Under the pieces are notes generated by a model. That model searched no databases and was not told where the DNA came from. It saw nothing but the letters and a program-made list of their open reading frames with translations. Below are positions 55,739-64,000 of a stretch of DNA of 64,000 bases, piece by piece. A program made the translations under genes and the position numbers. The stretch is taken from positions 124,001 through 188,000 of the forward strand of contig NZ_FOGI01000004.1 in NCBI RefSeq assembly GCF_900111175.1. Direction: 5' to 3'. The stretch is from Actinokineospora terrae. Lineage in GTDB: Bacteria > Actinomycetota > Actinomycetes > Mycobacteriales > Pseudonocardiaceae. How positions within the stretch are numbered: position 1 is the first letter of the stretch; each line of letters opens with the position of its first letter.

Positions 55739-58700
55739 CTAGGACGACGCGGTGGCACCCTCGGCGTCGCCGTGGTCGGCCTGCTCCGCTGTCACGCCCT
55801 GCTCCGGGATCGCCACCGCGACCACCACGGCACCGGGCTCGGCGACTGACTCGGTCTCGGCGGTCGACTCGGCGGGCGCCGAACCCTCAACAGGCTCTGG
55901 CGCGGCGGCCTCCGGTGCTGTGTTGTCCGGCGCTGTGTTCTCCGGTGTGGCGGCCGCGACCTCGGCGGCGCGGCGAGCCGCGTCCTCGGCGATCTTGGCG
56001 GCCCCGGCGATGGCCCGGCCCGGGTGCTGCAGCCGCTGCGAGATGACCTGGGTGATGCCGTCGCCGCGCATGCTCACCCCGTAGAGGGCGTCGGCGATCT
56101 CCATGGTCGGCTTCTGGTGGGTGATGATGATCAGCTGGGAGCTGGCCCGCAGCTGCTCGAGCAGCCCGATCAGCCTGCGCATGTTGGTGTCGTCCAGCGC
56201 GGCCTCGACCTCGTCCATCACGTAGAACGGCGAGGGCCGGGCGCGGAAGATGGCGACCAGCATGGCCACCGCGACCAGCGACTTCTCCCCGCCGGAGAGC
56301 AGCGAGAGCCGCTTGACCTTCTTGCCGGGCGGGCGGGCCTCGACGTCGACCCCGGTGACCAGCATGTCCTCGGGCTCGGTGAGGATCATCCGGCCCTCGC
56401 CGCCGGGGAACAGCACGTTGAACACGGTCACGAACTCGCGGGCGACGTCCTCGTAGGCGGAGGCGAAGACCTCCAGGATCTTGTCGTCGACCTCCTTGAT
56501 GACGGTGAGCAGGTCGCGCCGGGTCGCCTTGAGGTCCTCGAGCTGGGTGGAGAGGAACTTGTAGCGCTCCTCCAGCGCGGCGAACTCCTCCAGGGCCAGC
56601 GGGTTGACCTTGCCCAGCAGCGACAGGTCGCGTTCGGCGCGCTTGGCCCGCCGCGCCTGGGTCTCGCGGTCGTACGGGGTCGACGGCGGCAGGGTCACGT
56701 CCTCGCCGCGCTCCTTGGCCGCCTCGTACTCGGCCAGCTCCCCCGGGCTCGGCGGCACCGGGACGGTCGGCCCGTACTCGGCGACCAGGTCGTCGAGGCC
56801 GATGCCGAACGTCTCGGCGATCCTGACCTCCAGCTGTTCGAGCCGCAGCCGCTGCTCGGCGCGCAGCACCTCGTCGCGGTGCACGGCGTCGGTCAGCTTC
56901 TCCAGCTCGGTGCCCAGCTCGCGGACCTTGCCGCGCACGTCGGCCAGGACGCGCTCGCGTTCGGCGCGCTGGGCCTGGATGGTGTCGCGGTCCTGCGCGG
57001 AGCGGGCCAGCGACCGGGCGATGCGCTCCAGGGCCAGCTCACCGCCCTCGACCACGGCCGTGGCGATGGTGGCGCCGCGCTTGCGGGAGGCCATCGCCCT
57101 CGACGCGCGCTCACGGGCCTCGCGCTCGGCGCGGGCGGCGCGGCGCAGCTGGTCGGCCTTGCCCTGCAGCGCGCGGTGCCGCTCCTCGGAGGTGCGCAGG
57201 GTGAGCCTGCTCTCCATCTCCTCCTGCCTGGCGGAGGCGAGGGAGGCGGTGTACTCGTCGCGTTCGCTGGAGTCGGGCTCGTCGTCGACCGACTGCTCCT
57301 GCTCGACGACCGCGAGCCGCTCCTCCAGCTCGGCGAGCCTGGTCAGCGCGTCGGCGCGGGCCTGCTCGACCTTGCCGCGCTGGTGCTCGGCGCGCTGCAC
57401 CTCGGCCTCGGCGGAGCGCACGGCGGCGCGCAGCCGGTTGAGCCGCTCGGCGGAGCGGGCGGCGCGGACCTTGCCGTCGTTGAGTGCCTCCTTGACCGCG
57501 TCGACGTCGGCGCGGCGGGCCTGCTGCTCGGCGCGGGCGCCCTCCAGCGCGGCGGAGGCCTGCTCGACGGCGCGCTCGGCGGCGGAGAGCTTGGCGTTGG
57601 CCTCGTCGACGGCGGCCTGGACCTCGATGACGCTGCGGGCCTTCTCCGACCCGCCGACCGCCCAGTACGCGCCGAGGACGTCGCCCTCGCGGGTGACCGC
57701 CCGGATCTCGGGGTGGTCGGCGACCAGGGACCGCGCCTCGGCGAGCCCGTCGACCACGGCCATCCGGTCCAGCGCCCGGTGCACGGCGGGCACCAGCGCG
57801 TCGGGCGCGCGCACGAGGTCGACCGCCCACCTGGCACCGGCGGGCAGAGCGGGCCAGCCCGCGCGGTCGAGCGGGACAGCGGGGCCGCCGACCAGCATCC
57901 CGGCCCGGCCCTCGTCACCGTTGCGCAGCAGCCGCAACGCTTCCAGCGCGCCCTCCGGGTCTGACACCGCGACGGCGTCGGCCACGGGTCCGAGCGCGGC
58001 GGCGAGCGCGGCCTCGGCCCCGGTCTCGACGGTCAGCAGCGCGGCCACCGACCCGAGCAGTCCCGGCAGGCGGCCGGACGCGGCGAGCAGCGCCCCGGCG
58101 CCGTCCTTGCGGGACAGGCCGAGCGAGAGCGCGTCGACCCTGGCCCGCCAGGACGCGATGTCCTTCTCGGCCTGGCGCTCGGCGCGGACCAGCTCCTCGA
58201 CCCTGGCGCGGGCGGCGTCCAGCGACGCGGTGGCCTGGGTGTGGCGCTCGGCGAGCGCCACGTCGTCGGTGTCCTCGACACCGGACTCCTCCTGGCCGAT
58301 GGCCAGTTCCTCGGCGGCGATCTCGGCGCGCTCGCGGGCCTCGCCGAGGGTGAAGGAGAGCCGCTCGATCTCCTCGTCGGTGGCGTTGGCCTTGCTGCGC
58401 AGCGCCTCGACCTGCCCGCCGAGCCTGGCCAGGCCCTCGCGGCGGTCGGCGATCGCGCGGACCGCGGCCAGGTGCGCCTTCTCGGCTGCCTGCACCATCC
58501 GCTCCAGCTCGGCGCGCCGCTCGGTGGCCTCGGCCAGCGTGTAGCGGGCCTCAGCGACGGCCTCGAACAGCTCGGCCTCGCGCATCGCGGTGTGCTCGGC
58601 CTCCTCCTCGAGCTCCTCCGGGTCGCGCCCGCCGCGCGGCGCCTCGACCGCGGCCGACAGGTGCCTGGCGCGCTCGACGGCCAGCCGGACGGTGCCGCGC

Positions 58701-59599
58701 AGCCGCTCCTCCAGCGCGGAGAGCCGGTACCAGGTCTCCTGGGCGGCGGCGAGCTTCGGCTGGTCGACGGCGAGGGCGTCCTCCAGCTCGGTCTGCCTGG
58801 CCTGCCCGATCTCCAGGGCCTGCTCGACCTCGGCGCGCTTGCCGCGCGCCGTCGCCTCGTCGGCCTCCTCGCGGGCGATGTCGCCGCGCTGGGTGACCAG
58901 GTCGTCGGCGTGCAGCCGCAGCCGGGCGTCGCGCAGCTCCGACTGGGTGGTCTGCGCCTTGCGGGCGATCTCGGCCTGCTTGCCCAGCGGCTTGAGCTGG
59001 CGGCGCAGCTCGGCGGTCAGGTCGTTGAGCCGGGTGAGGTTGGCCTGCATCGCGTCGAGCTTGCGGATGGCCTTCTCTTTGCGCTTGCGGTGCTTGAGGA
59101 CGCCTGCGGCCTCCTCGATGAACGCGCGGCGCTCCTCCGGCTTGGACTCCAGGATCGCCGCGAGCTGGCCCTGCCCGACGATGACGTGCATCTCGCGGCC
59201 GATGCCGGAGTCCGAGAGCAGCTCCTGCACGTCCATCAGGCGGCAGCCCTGGCCGTTGATCTCGTACTCGCTGGCGCCGTCGCGGAACATCCGGCGGGTG
59301 ATCGACACCTCGGTGTACTCGATGGGCAGCGCGCCGTCGGCGTTGTCGATGGTCAGGGTCACCTCGGCGCGGCCGAGCGGGGCGCGACCGGCGGTGCCCG
59401 CGAAGATGACGTCTTCCATCTTGCCGCCACGCAGACCCTTGGCGCTGCCCTCGCCCATCACCCAGCGCAACGCGTCGAGCACGTTGGACTTACCGGAGCC
59501 GTTGGGTCCGACGACGCAGGTGATGCCCGGCTCGAACTTGAGCGTCGTGGCCGAGGCGAAGGACTTGAACCCCTTCAGCGTCAGGCTCTTGAGGTGCAC
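55739..59599 (-). CDS. smc: Chromosome segregation protein SMC
   Basis: The 1286-residue SMC ATPase organises chromosomes with ScpA and ScpB. It has the N-terminal Walker A GPNGSGKSN (about 32-40), long coiled coils, a hinge near 500-640, and the C-terminal signature LLSGGEKSLVAVAML with Walker B FYVMDEVEAALDD. The final 90 residues are an Ala/Glu/Pro/Thr-rich tail, extra relative to most SMC proteins. It is upstream of ftsY in related actinobacteria; here several genes lie between. The ATG or GTG start at 59599 opens with MHLKSLTLKGFKSFA. Confidence 0.96.
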   Translation of the reverse strand: MHLKSLTLKGFKSFASATTLKFEPGITCVVGPNGSGKSNVLDALRWVMGEGSAKGLRGGKMEDVIFAGTAGRAPLGRAEVTLTIDNADGALPIEYTEVSITRRMFRDGASEYEINGQGCRLMDVQELLSDSGIGREMHVIVGQGQLAAILESKPEERRAFIEEAAGVLKHRKRKEKAIRKLDAMQANLTRLNDLTAELRRQLKPLGKQAEIARKAQTTQSELRDARLRLHADDLVTQRGDIAREEADEATARGKRAEVEQALEIGQARQTELEDALAVDQPKLAAAQETWYRLSALEERLRGTVRLAVERARHLSAAVEAPRGGRDPEELEEEAEHTAMREAELFEAVAEARYTLAEATERRAELERMVQAAEKAHLAAVRAIADRREGLARLGGQVEALRSKANATDEEIERLSFTLGEARERAEIAAEELAIGQEESGVEDTDDVALAERHTQATASLDAARARVEELVRAERQAEKDIASWRARVDALSLGLSRKDGAGALLAASGRLPGLLGSVAALLTVETGAEAALAAALGPVADAVAVSDPEGALEALRLLRNGDEGRAGMLVGGPAVPLDRAGWPALPAGARWAVDLVRAPDALVPAVHRALDRMAVVDGLAEARSLVADHPEIRAVTREGDVLGAYWAVGGSEKARSVIEVQAAVDEANAKLSAAERAVEQASAALEGARAEQQARRADVDAVKEALNDGKVRAARSAERLNRLRAAVRSAEAEVQRAEHQRGKVEQARADALTRLAELEERLAVVEQEQSVDDEPDSSERDEYTASLASARQEEMESRLTLRTSEERHRALQGKADQLRRAARAEREARERASRAMASRKRGATIATAVVEGGELALERIARSLARSAQDRDTIQAQRAERERVLADVRGKVRELGTELEKLTDAVHRDEVLRAEQRLRLEQLEVRIAETFGIGLDDLVAEYGPTVPVPPSPGELAEYEAAKERGEDVTLPPSTPYDRETQARRAKRAERDLSLLGKVNPLALEEFAALEERYKFLSTQLEDLKATRRDLLTVIKEVDDKILEVFASAYEDVAREFVTVFNVLFPGGEGRMILTEPEDMLVTGVDVEARPPGKKVKRLSLLSGGEKSLVAVAMLVAIFRARPSPFYVMDEVEAALDDTNMRRLIGLLEQLRASSQLIIITHQKPTMEIADALYGVSMRGDGITQVISQRLQHPGRAIAGAAKIAEDAARRAAEVAAATPENTAPDNTAPEAAAPEPVEGSAPAESTAETESVAEPGAVVVAVAIPEQGVTAEQADHGDAEGATASS

Positions 59600-59717
59600 G
59601 AGTCGAGACCCTTCAGGTGAGGCTCCGGGGACGACGAGCCGCCGTTATCCGGCCGAGACTACCCGTGCGGGCGGGCCGTTCCGGGGAGGCGGGGCCCATA
59701 CCGGCGGCCACGGCTGG

Positions 59718-60452
59718 TCAGGACGGCGGAGGGACGTCCACAAGCACGATGTCGTCGTCGGTGACCACCTGGACCCGCGAGATCCGGGTCAGGTCGATGG
59801 AGGTGCTGCCCGGGATCGACTCGCCCTGCCCGTAGCTGGTCGCCCACCAGCCCGCGACCTCGCGGTAGCCGTCGCGGCCGCGCACCACCAGCTTGCACGG
59901 CTTGCCCGGCGGCACGTCGTGCAGCCGGATCTTGACCTCGGTGCCCCAGGCGCGGTCGGTCAGGTCGACATCGGCGCGGACCCCGCTGGCCTGGTCGGTC
60001 GCCGACCAGCTGACGGTGAGCGGCGGCTGGTTCTCCTGCCCGCGCACCGCCTCGTAGACCAGCACCCCGCCCACCGAGAGCGCGACCACCACGGCCGCGG
60101 CGGCGGCCATGAGGGCGAGCCTGCGGCCCTTCCGGGGGGCATCGATATCGGGGACCAGGGCATCGGGGACCAGGGTGACGGCCGGGACCCGCCCCTGGGC
60201 GGGCTCGGTGACCGGCTCTTCCTCGTACCAGGCGGGGGGCTCGCCGCCGCGCAGGTCCGCGGGCACCTCGGGGGTGTCCTCGAAGTCCGCGGCGGAGATG
60301 CGGTGCAGCAGGCCGGGCAGCGGGGCGAGCCGGACCAGCTCGGTGCGGCAGTCGGCGCAGCGCGCGGCGTGCGCCTCGAAGGCGGAGCGCTCCACCGGGT
60401 CCAGCGCCCCGAGCAGGTACGCACCCAGCGACAGGGTGTGCGAACAGGTCAC
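59718..60452 (-). CDS. Zinc-binding anti-sigma factor of the ECF pair
   Basis: The 244-residue protein has an N-terminal ZAS domain with the HxxxCxxC motif (His28, Cys32, Cys35) preceded by Cys3 and His5, a linker, one membrane helix (about 110-131) and an extracytoplasmic DUF-like domain. It should bind and inhibit the sigma factor encoded just upstream; release could depend on thiol/zinc state or on RseP-type cleavage at the membrane. The GTG start overlaps the sigma stop as GTGA. Confidence 0.9.
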   Translation of the reverse strand: MTCSHTLSLGAYLLGALDPVERSAFEAHAARCADCRTELVRLAPLPGLLHRISAADFEDTPEVPADLRGGEPPAWYEEEPVTEPAQGRVPAVTLVPDALVPDIDAPRKGRRLALMAAAAAVVVALSVGGVLVYEAVRGQENQPPLTVSWSATDQASGVRADVDLTDRAWGTEVKIRLHDVPPGKPCKLVVRGRDGYREVAGWWATSYGQGESIPGSTSIDLTRISRVQVVTDDDIVLVDVPPPS

Positions 60453-60964
60453 AGCTCGGTCACCCCACGCTCCTCCAACGCGTCGCGCAGCGCGCGCAGC
60501 GCGTAGAACGACCGGGACTTGACCGTGCCCGGCGGCACCCCGAGCACCTTGGCCGCCTCGGCGACCGTGCGGCGGCGGTAGAACAGCTCGGCGATCACCG
60601 CGCGGTGGTCGCGGGAGAGCACCCGCATGGCCTCGGCGACCTGCCAGCCCTGCAGCACCTGCTCGAACTCGTCACCGGCGCGCGGCCAGTCGGCGTCGTC
60701 GATCGGTACCTCGGCCACCCGGGCGCTCTGCCTGCGGTAACCGGAGATCACCAGGTTCTTGGCCACGGTGTAGAGCCAGGGGCCCGCCTTGTCGGCCTCC
60801 AGCGACTCGGCGTGCCGCCATGCCCGCAACAGTGTCTCCTGCACGACGTCCTCGGCGCGCTGGTGGTCACCGCCGACCGCGCGCAGCACGTAGCCGAGCA
60901 GCGGTCGCCGGTATCGGCTGTAGAGCTGTCGGACGAACTCGTCGTCCTGCCCCGGGCTCCCCAC
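60449..60964 (-). CDS. ECF-family RNA polymerase sigma factor (SigL-like)
   Basis: The 171-residue protein has region 2 (LYSRYRRPLLGYVLRAVGGDHQRAEDVVQETLLRAWRH) and region 4 (LSRDHRAVIAELFYRRRTVAEAAKVLGVPPGTVKSR) with the usual linker. It pairs with the ZAS anti-sigma downstream, as SigL and RslA do in mycobacteria. A promoter with the motif TGAACC and CGTAAG at 16-base spacing lies upstream, consistent with autoregulation. The GTG start at 60964 has no Shine-Dalgarno sequence and may be leaderless. Confidence 0.9.
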   Translation of the reverse strand: MGSPGQDDEFVRQLYSRYRRPLLGYVLRAVGGDHQRAEDVVQETLLRAWRHAESLEADKAGPWLYTVAKNLVISGYRRQSARVAEVPIDDADWPRAGDEFEQVLQGWQVAEAMRVLSRDHRAVIAELFYRRRTVAEAAKVLGVPPGTVKSRSFYALRALRDALEERGVTEL

Positions 60965-60972
60965 GTTCAGGG

Positions 60973-61000
60973 CTTACGCCTCCCGAAGCCGGTTGGTTCA
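60973..61000 (-). promoter_or_regulatory. ECF-type autoregulatory promoter of the sigma/anti-sigma operon
   Basis: Minus-strand TGAACC (61000-60995) and CGTAAG (60978-60973) are separated by 16 bases, the arrangement of SigL-type ECF promoters. The expected transcription start is within about 4 bases of the GTG start codon at 60964, so the mRNA is likely leaderless. Confidence 0.65.
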
Positions 61001-61016
61001 CTGTGGACCCGGTCAC

Positions 61017-61301
61017 TCAACGTTCGAGGAACCCCCGCAGGTTCCCCTTCGGGTCATCCCACCTCTCGATGACCGCGGTGACGGTCCCCGGGGTCTGCCC
61101 CGAGCGCAGCGCGGCCAGCAGGTCGTCGCACGCCTGCCTCGCTCCCTCGGCGACCACCTCGACCCGCCCGTCGTCGGTGTTGCGCGCCCACCCGACGAGC
61201 CCGAGGCGCAACGCCTGCGACCGCGTCCACCAGCGGAAACCCACCCCTTGGACCTGGCCTCGCACGAACGCGGTCAGCCGGACCGCGGCACTCCCCGACA
61301 C
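61017..61301 (-). CDS. acyP: Acylphosphatase
   Basis: The 94-residue protein has the acylphosphatase signature [19 protein letters not shown] and the catalytic Arg and Asn pair (GVGFR, and Asn in [12 protein letters not shown]). It hydrolyses acyl-phosphates. It usually sits beside smc in actinobacteria; here the sigma/anti-sigma pair lies between. The GTG at 61301 is taken as the start. Confidence 0.93.
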   Translation of the reverse strand: MSGSAAVRLTAFVRGQVQGVGFRWWTRSQALRLGLVGWARNTDDGRVEVVAEGARQACDDLLAALRSGQTPGTVTAVIERWDDPKGNLRGFLER

Positions 61302-61348
61302 CGGCCCATGGTCGCACGGGCCGGTGCCGGGGATCGTCGGCGTGCCGA

Positions 61349-62854
61349 CTAGGCGGTGGTGAACACCGGGGCGTCGACCGCCCAGTACCAGTTGTTGGCG
61401 CCGTTGGCCAGGCGCCAGGTGACCTTCGCGGACTGGGCGCCCGCGGGGACGGCGATCGAGAGGGACTCGATCTTGGCGATGGCGTCGCCGGTGTAGGTCA
61501 GGGCGGTGCGGGCGGCGCCGCCGTCGAAGGAGACGGTGACCGTGGCGGTCTCGTTGCCCTCCTTGCGGTAGTGCGAACTGAAGCCGACCTTGAGCGTGCG
61601 CTTACCGGCGACCGACACCGCGGGCGAGGTCAGCGCGCTGGTGTAGGTGCCCGAGGTGGCCTTGTCCGACCACTCGTCGGAGTCGGCGACCGCGAACACG
61701 CCGCGGGCGCGGACGTTGCTCTCCCGGCTCTGGCCCGCCTCGGTCCTGGTCCAGAACTCGTCGGTGGCGAACGACCAGCCGCGCCACTCGGTCACGCCGC
61801 CGGTGCCCATGGCTGAGTTGTCGATCGTCCAGCCGGACGGGGTGGTCTTGGTCCAGCCGCGCACCGCGGCAGGGATGCCGGTCTCGTCGACCCTGGCCTG
61901 CAGGGAGCCGACCAGGCCGTCGAACGGGTCGCCGGTCGCGGTGCCCAGCACCCGGCCGTCGAGCGCCGCCGGGATCGCGACGCCGAGCAGCGACAGCACG
62001 GTCGGGGCCACGTCCACGTTCTTCGGCGCGATCGCGGGCGTGCCGGGGGTGGTGCCGGGGCCGCTGCGGATGATGAACGACGACCGCTCCGGCGTGGAGT
62101 TGCCGCCGTGGCCGCCCGCGTCGGTGTGGCCGTGGTCGGCGGAGACGAGGAACGTCCAGTCCTCGTTCGGGTAGTTCGAGCGGGCGCGGACGGTGTCGAC
62201 GAACTGCTTGACCCGCTTGTCGGTCGCGGCGACGGCGTCGAGGTAGCAGGTGGTCGCGGCACCGCAGTTGTGGCCCGCGGCGTCCACGTCGTCGAGGACG
62301 ACGAAGCTCGCGTCCGGGCCCACGTCGCGCAGCCGGGCCACGGTCTGGTTGGTGGTGTCGGTGTCGTTGGCGCCGTTGGCCCTGGCGTCGACGGCGCTGG
62401 AGAAGATCGCCTTGCCCGCCGAGTCGTCGACCAGCGGGTCCCAGGTGGCGGCCGCGAAGGTGGACAGCGCGGGCCTGGCCTGCTCGGCGCGGGTCAGGAA
62501 GTCCGGGTAGGTCGCCAGGTTGGTCGAGGTGCCCCAGCTGTTGCTGAGCACGCGGTGCTTGTCTGGCCAAGTTCCGGTGGCCAGCGTCGCCCATCCCGGC
62601 CCGGACAGGGTGGGCGCGAACGGGGGCGCGTAGAGGGCGGTCTTGCTCGACGAGCCCGACGCGATGAGGCTGTCGAGGGTGGGGGCGTCAGCCGGGGCGA
62701 TCTTGTCGAAGAGCAGTCCGTCGATGCCGATGACCAGCACCTTCGGCGTCTTGGCCGCCGCCGCGGCAGCGGTCGGGGCGAGGGTGGGGGCGATCAGGGC
62801 ACCTGCGGTGACGGCCAGGGCGGTGGTGAGGGCCGACAGACGTGTTCGCCGCAA
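61349..62854 (-). CDS. Exported alkaline phosphatase-superfamily (nucleotide pyrophosphatase/phosphodiesterase-like) enzyme
   Basis: The 501-residue protein has a signal peptide (about 1-34) and an NPP/alkaline-phosphatase core (about 38-310) with GIDGLLFD, a [14 protein letters not shown] nucleophile region and [11 protein letters not shown] metal ligands. A C-terminal beta-sandwich domain (about 360-500) follows. The best start is TTG 62854, with a perfect GGAGGA site 5 bases before it and directly beginning the signal peptide; the upstream TTG at 62911 is weaker. The substrate is not evident. Confidence 0.88.
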   Translation of the reverse strand: MRRTRLSALTTALAVTAGALIAPTLAPTAAAAAAKTPKVLVIGIDGLLFDKIAPADAPTLDSLIASGSSSKTALYAPPFAPTLSGPGWATLATGTWPDKHRVLSNSWGTSTNLATYPDFLTRAEQARPALSTFAAATWDPLVDDSAGKAIFSSAVDARANGANDTDTTNQTVARLRDVGPDASFVVLDDVDAAGHNCGAATTCYLDAVAATDKRVKQFVDTVRARSNYPNEDWTFLVSADHGHTDAGGHGGNSTPERSSFIIRSGPGTTPGTPAIAPKNVDVAPTVLSLLGVAIPAALDGRVLGTATGDPFDGLVGSLQARVDETGIPAAVRGWTKTTPSGWTIDNSAMGTGGVTEWRGWSFATDEFWTRTEAGQSRESNVRARGVFAVADSDEWSDKATSGTYTSALTSPAVSVAGKRTLKVGFSSHYRKEGNETATVTVSFDGGAARTALTYTGDAIAKIESLSIAVPAGAQSAKVTWRLANGANNWYWAVDAPVFTTA

Positions 62855-63073
62855 GGGGTTCCTCCAAGGACTCGGTCCGGCGAGTACCGCGGTAGGTTCC
62901 TGTACAGACAAGTCATCGGCAACGGACGGCGGCGGTTCGCCGACCGAACTGTGCGTGAACTCCGGGAGTCGGCGACCGCCGTTTCGACGGGTGCCCGTTC
63001 GCGTTCACCGGAGCGGGTGATAGCTTGCCGCGCCGTGGCCCGCCTTGCCGACGGGTCAGGGAGGTAGGACCGC

Positions 63074-63592
63074 ATGTCCGAGCCAGCCGACGACCGCGCT
63101 GACGACCCCGCGACCGATCCCGACCACGCGACCGACGTGGACTACCCGGACGACGGCCCGGCCAACCGCCGGTCCCCGTACGCCATCCTGGGTGTCGCGG
63201 GCGTGGTGAGCGCGACGGTGTTCGCCGCCGTGGCCGCGTTCGCCGCGGGCGACGGCGAGGACGCCCAGTCCCCCGGCGCCGAGGTCACGGTCAACCAGAC
63301 GCACACCACGACCCCCACCACGACCACGACGACCGACGCCACCACCACGGGCGTCACCACCACGACGGACCCGACGACCACGGAGTCGACCACCACGACG
63401 ACCGAGTCGGAGACGACGACCACGACGACCAGCAAGCGTCCCGGTCGGCCGACCACCACCACGACGACCCGGCCGCCCAACCCGGGCACGCCGAGTCCGA
63501 CGATCAACCCGCCGGTGACCACCACGACGACGACTCCGCCGCCGGTCACGACCACCACGACGACGACTCCGCCGCCCTCGCCGACTCCGTGA
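63074..63592 (+). CDS. Membrane-anchored Thr/Pro-rich stalk protein
   Basis: The 172-residue protein has an acidic cytoplasmic start (about 1-32), a membrane helix (about 36-58) and a Thr-rich, Pro-containing outer segment of about 110 residues with runs of TTTT. Such segments are usually O-mannosylated wall-spanning stalks. ATG 63074 has a GGAGG site. A second, similar protein follows. No catalytic domain is visible. Confidence 0.8.
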   Translation: MSEPADDRADDPATDPDHATDVDYPDDGPANRRSPYAILGVAGVVSATVFAAVAAFAAGDGEDAQSPGAEVTVNQTHTTTPTTTTTTDATTTGVTTTTDPTTTESTTTTTESETTTTTTSKRPGRPTTTTTTRPPNPGTPSPTINPPVTTTTTTPPPVTTTTTTTPPPSPTP

Positions 63593-63635
63593 CCGACGGT
63601 GGCGACGTCACCCATTAGTGGTACGTTGCCAAACC

Positions 63636-64000
63636 GTGACACGTGGACACCATTCCGGCGGTCGCCGTACCCGCTTGGTGCCCGCCGTGCTCGTAGCCCT
63701 GGCTGTCGGGGCGGGCACGGCGGGAGTGGCCACCCTGGCGACCGCACCCAGCGTGGGTGACGGGACGCTGGCTTCCCCCGATGAGGCGTCACTCGATCGC
63801 GAGATCGCGCTGGTCGAGGGCGCGACGGCGGACCCGAGCGCCGAGTCCACCACGACGGCGCCCACCACGCTGTCGTCGGTGAGCACCACCCCGACGACGA
63901 CCACCACCACGACGTCCTCGTCCGCGCCGGTCACGACGACCACCACGACGACGGTCAAGCCGACCACCACGCCGCCGAAGCCGACGACGACCAAGCCGCC
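63636..64000 (+). CDS. Secreted Thr/Pro-rich protein, 3' end beyond window
   Basis: The visible 121 codons encode a basic N-terminus, a signal-peptide-like hydrophobic segment (about 14-36), then an acidic Ser/Thr-rich linker and repeated TTTTT/Pro/Lys blocks. Composition matches the preceding gene, suggesting duplication or a shared role. It starts at GTG 63636; no ribosome site is clear, so leaderless translation is possible. The frame stays open to the window edge. Confidence 0.65.
   Translation, partial: MTRGHHSGGRRTRLVPAVLVALAVGAGTAGVATLATAPSVGDGTLASPDEASLDREIALVEGATADPSAESTTTAPTTLSSVSTTPTTTTTTTSSSAPVTTTTTTTVKPTTTPPKPTTTKP

Noticed and set aside
62855..62911. Upstream TTG start for the exported phosphodiesterase-like gene
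   Set aside because: The TTG at 62854 has a perfect Shine-Dalgarno sequence and begins the signal peptide; the longer form adds a hydrophilic stretch before it.
63142..63792. Minus-strand Val-rich frames opposite the Thr-rich genes
   Set aside because: They are the complement of ACC/ACG codon runs and carry no start signal or family.

Overview
The window is very GC-rich actinobacterial chromosome. Gene order follows, almost gene for gene, a core block known from Mycobacterium tuberculosis: ispG-rseP-dxr; rlmN, cdsA-frr-pyrH-tsf-rpsB and a divergent M23 peptidase; xerC, dprA, comM, yraN, DUF2469, rnhB, lepB, rplS, trmD, rimM, KH protein, rpsP; amidohydrolase, ffh; glnD-glnB-amtB; ftsY; smc; acylphosphatase. 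A WhiG-type sporulation sigma factor and the general protein style point to a filamentous actinomycete, most likely Pseudonocardiales (Pseudonocardiaceae-like). The genus cannot be fixed from the sequence alone.

Layout. 1-3.3 kb: MEP isoprenoid genes around the site-2 protease RseP/Rip1 (minus strand; ispG runs off the left edge). 3.5-10.5 kb: accessory genes (GlsB-like and DUF2631 membrane proteins, beta carbonic anhydrase, MazEF-type toxin-antitoxin pair, lipoprotein/PadR divergent pair, secreted subtilisin, methyltransferase) with rlmN among them. 10.6-16.5 kb: VOC protein, then cdsA-frr-pyrH and tsf-rpsB with a long leader, then a secreted M23 protein. 16.6-24.1 kb: whiG, an xerC with a very large disordered insertion, dprA, comM, yraN, DUF2469, rnhB. 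24.1-27.8 kb: three tandem, divergent signal peptidase I genes, the first-transcribed one carrying a giant repetitive cytoplasmic tail. 27.9-34.7 kb: rplS, trmD-rimM-khpA-rpsP, 5-oxoprolinase subunit A, CPBP protease, amidohydrolase, ffh. 34.9-41.5 kb: a polytopic membrane protein, a degenerate short-repeat array, and the nitrogen operon amtB-glnB-glnD with a candidate GlnR box.

41.5-49.2 kb is a block inserted between amtB and ftsY relative to the mycobacterial order: an FhuF-like iron-sulfur protein, an aldolase-like protein, a soluble histidine kinase/response regulator pair, a class F-type sortase, a DUF4397 surface protein, a large glycosyltransferase-like membrane protein and an atypical response regulator with Glu in place of the phospho-acceptor Asp. 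The layout looks like a regulated cell-surface module and is the best candidate for an undescribed system here. 49.3-64 kb: ftsY, a sodium/solute symporter, a Tat-exported cytokinin-dehydrogenase-like flavoenzyme, a double GNAT protein, smc, an ECF sigma/anti-sigma pair with a likely autoregulated leaderless promoter, acylphosphatase, an exported phosphodiesterase-like protein and two Thr/Pro-rich surface-stalk proteins, the last cut by the right edge.

The sequence also supports several regulatory sites: leaderless promoters for the antitoxin and ECF sigma genes, a PadR operator lying on its own -10 box, a GlnR-like box, and several strong terminator hairpins. I found no tRNA, rRNA, insertion sequence or CRISPR array.
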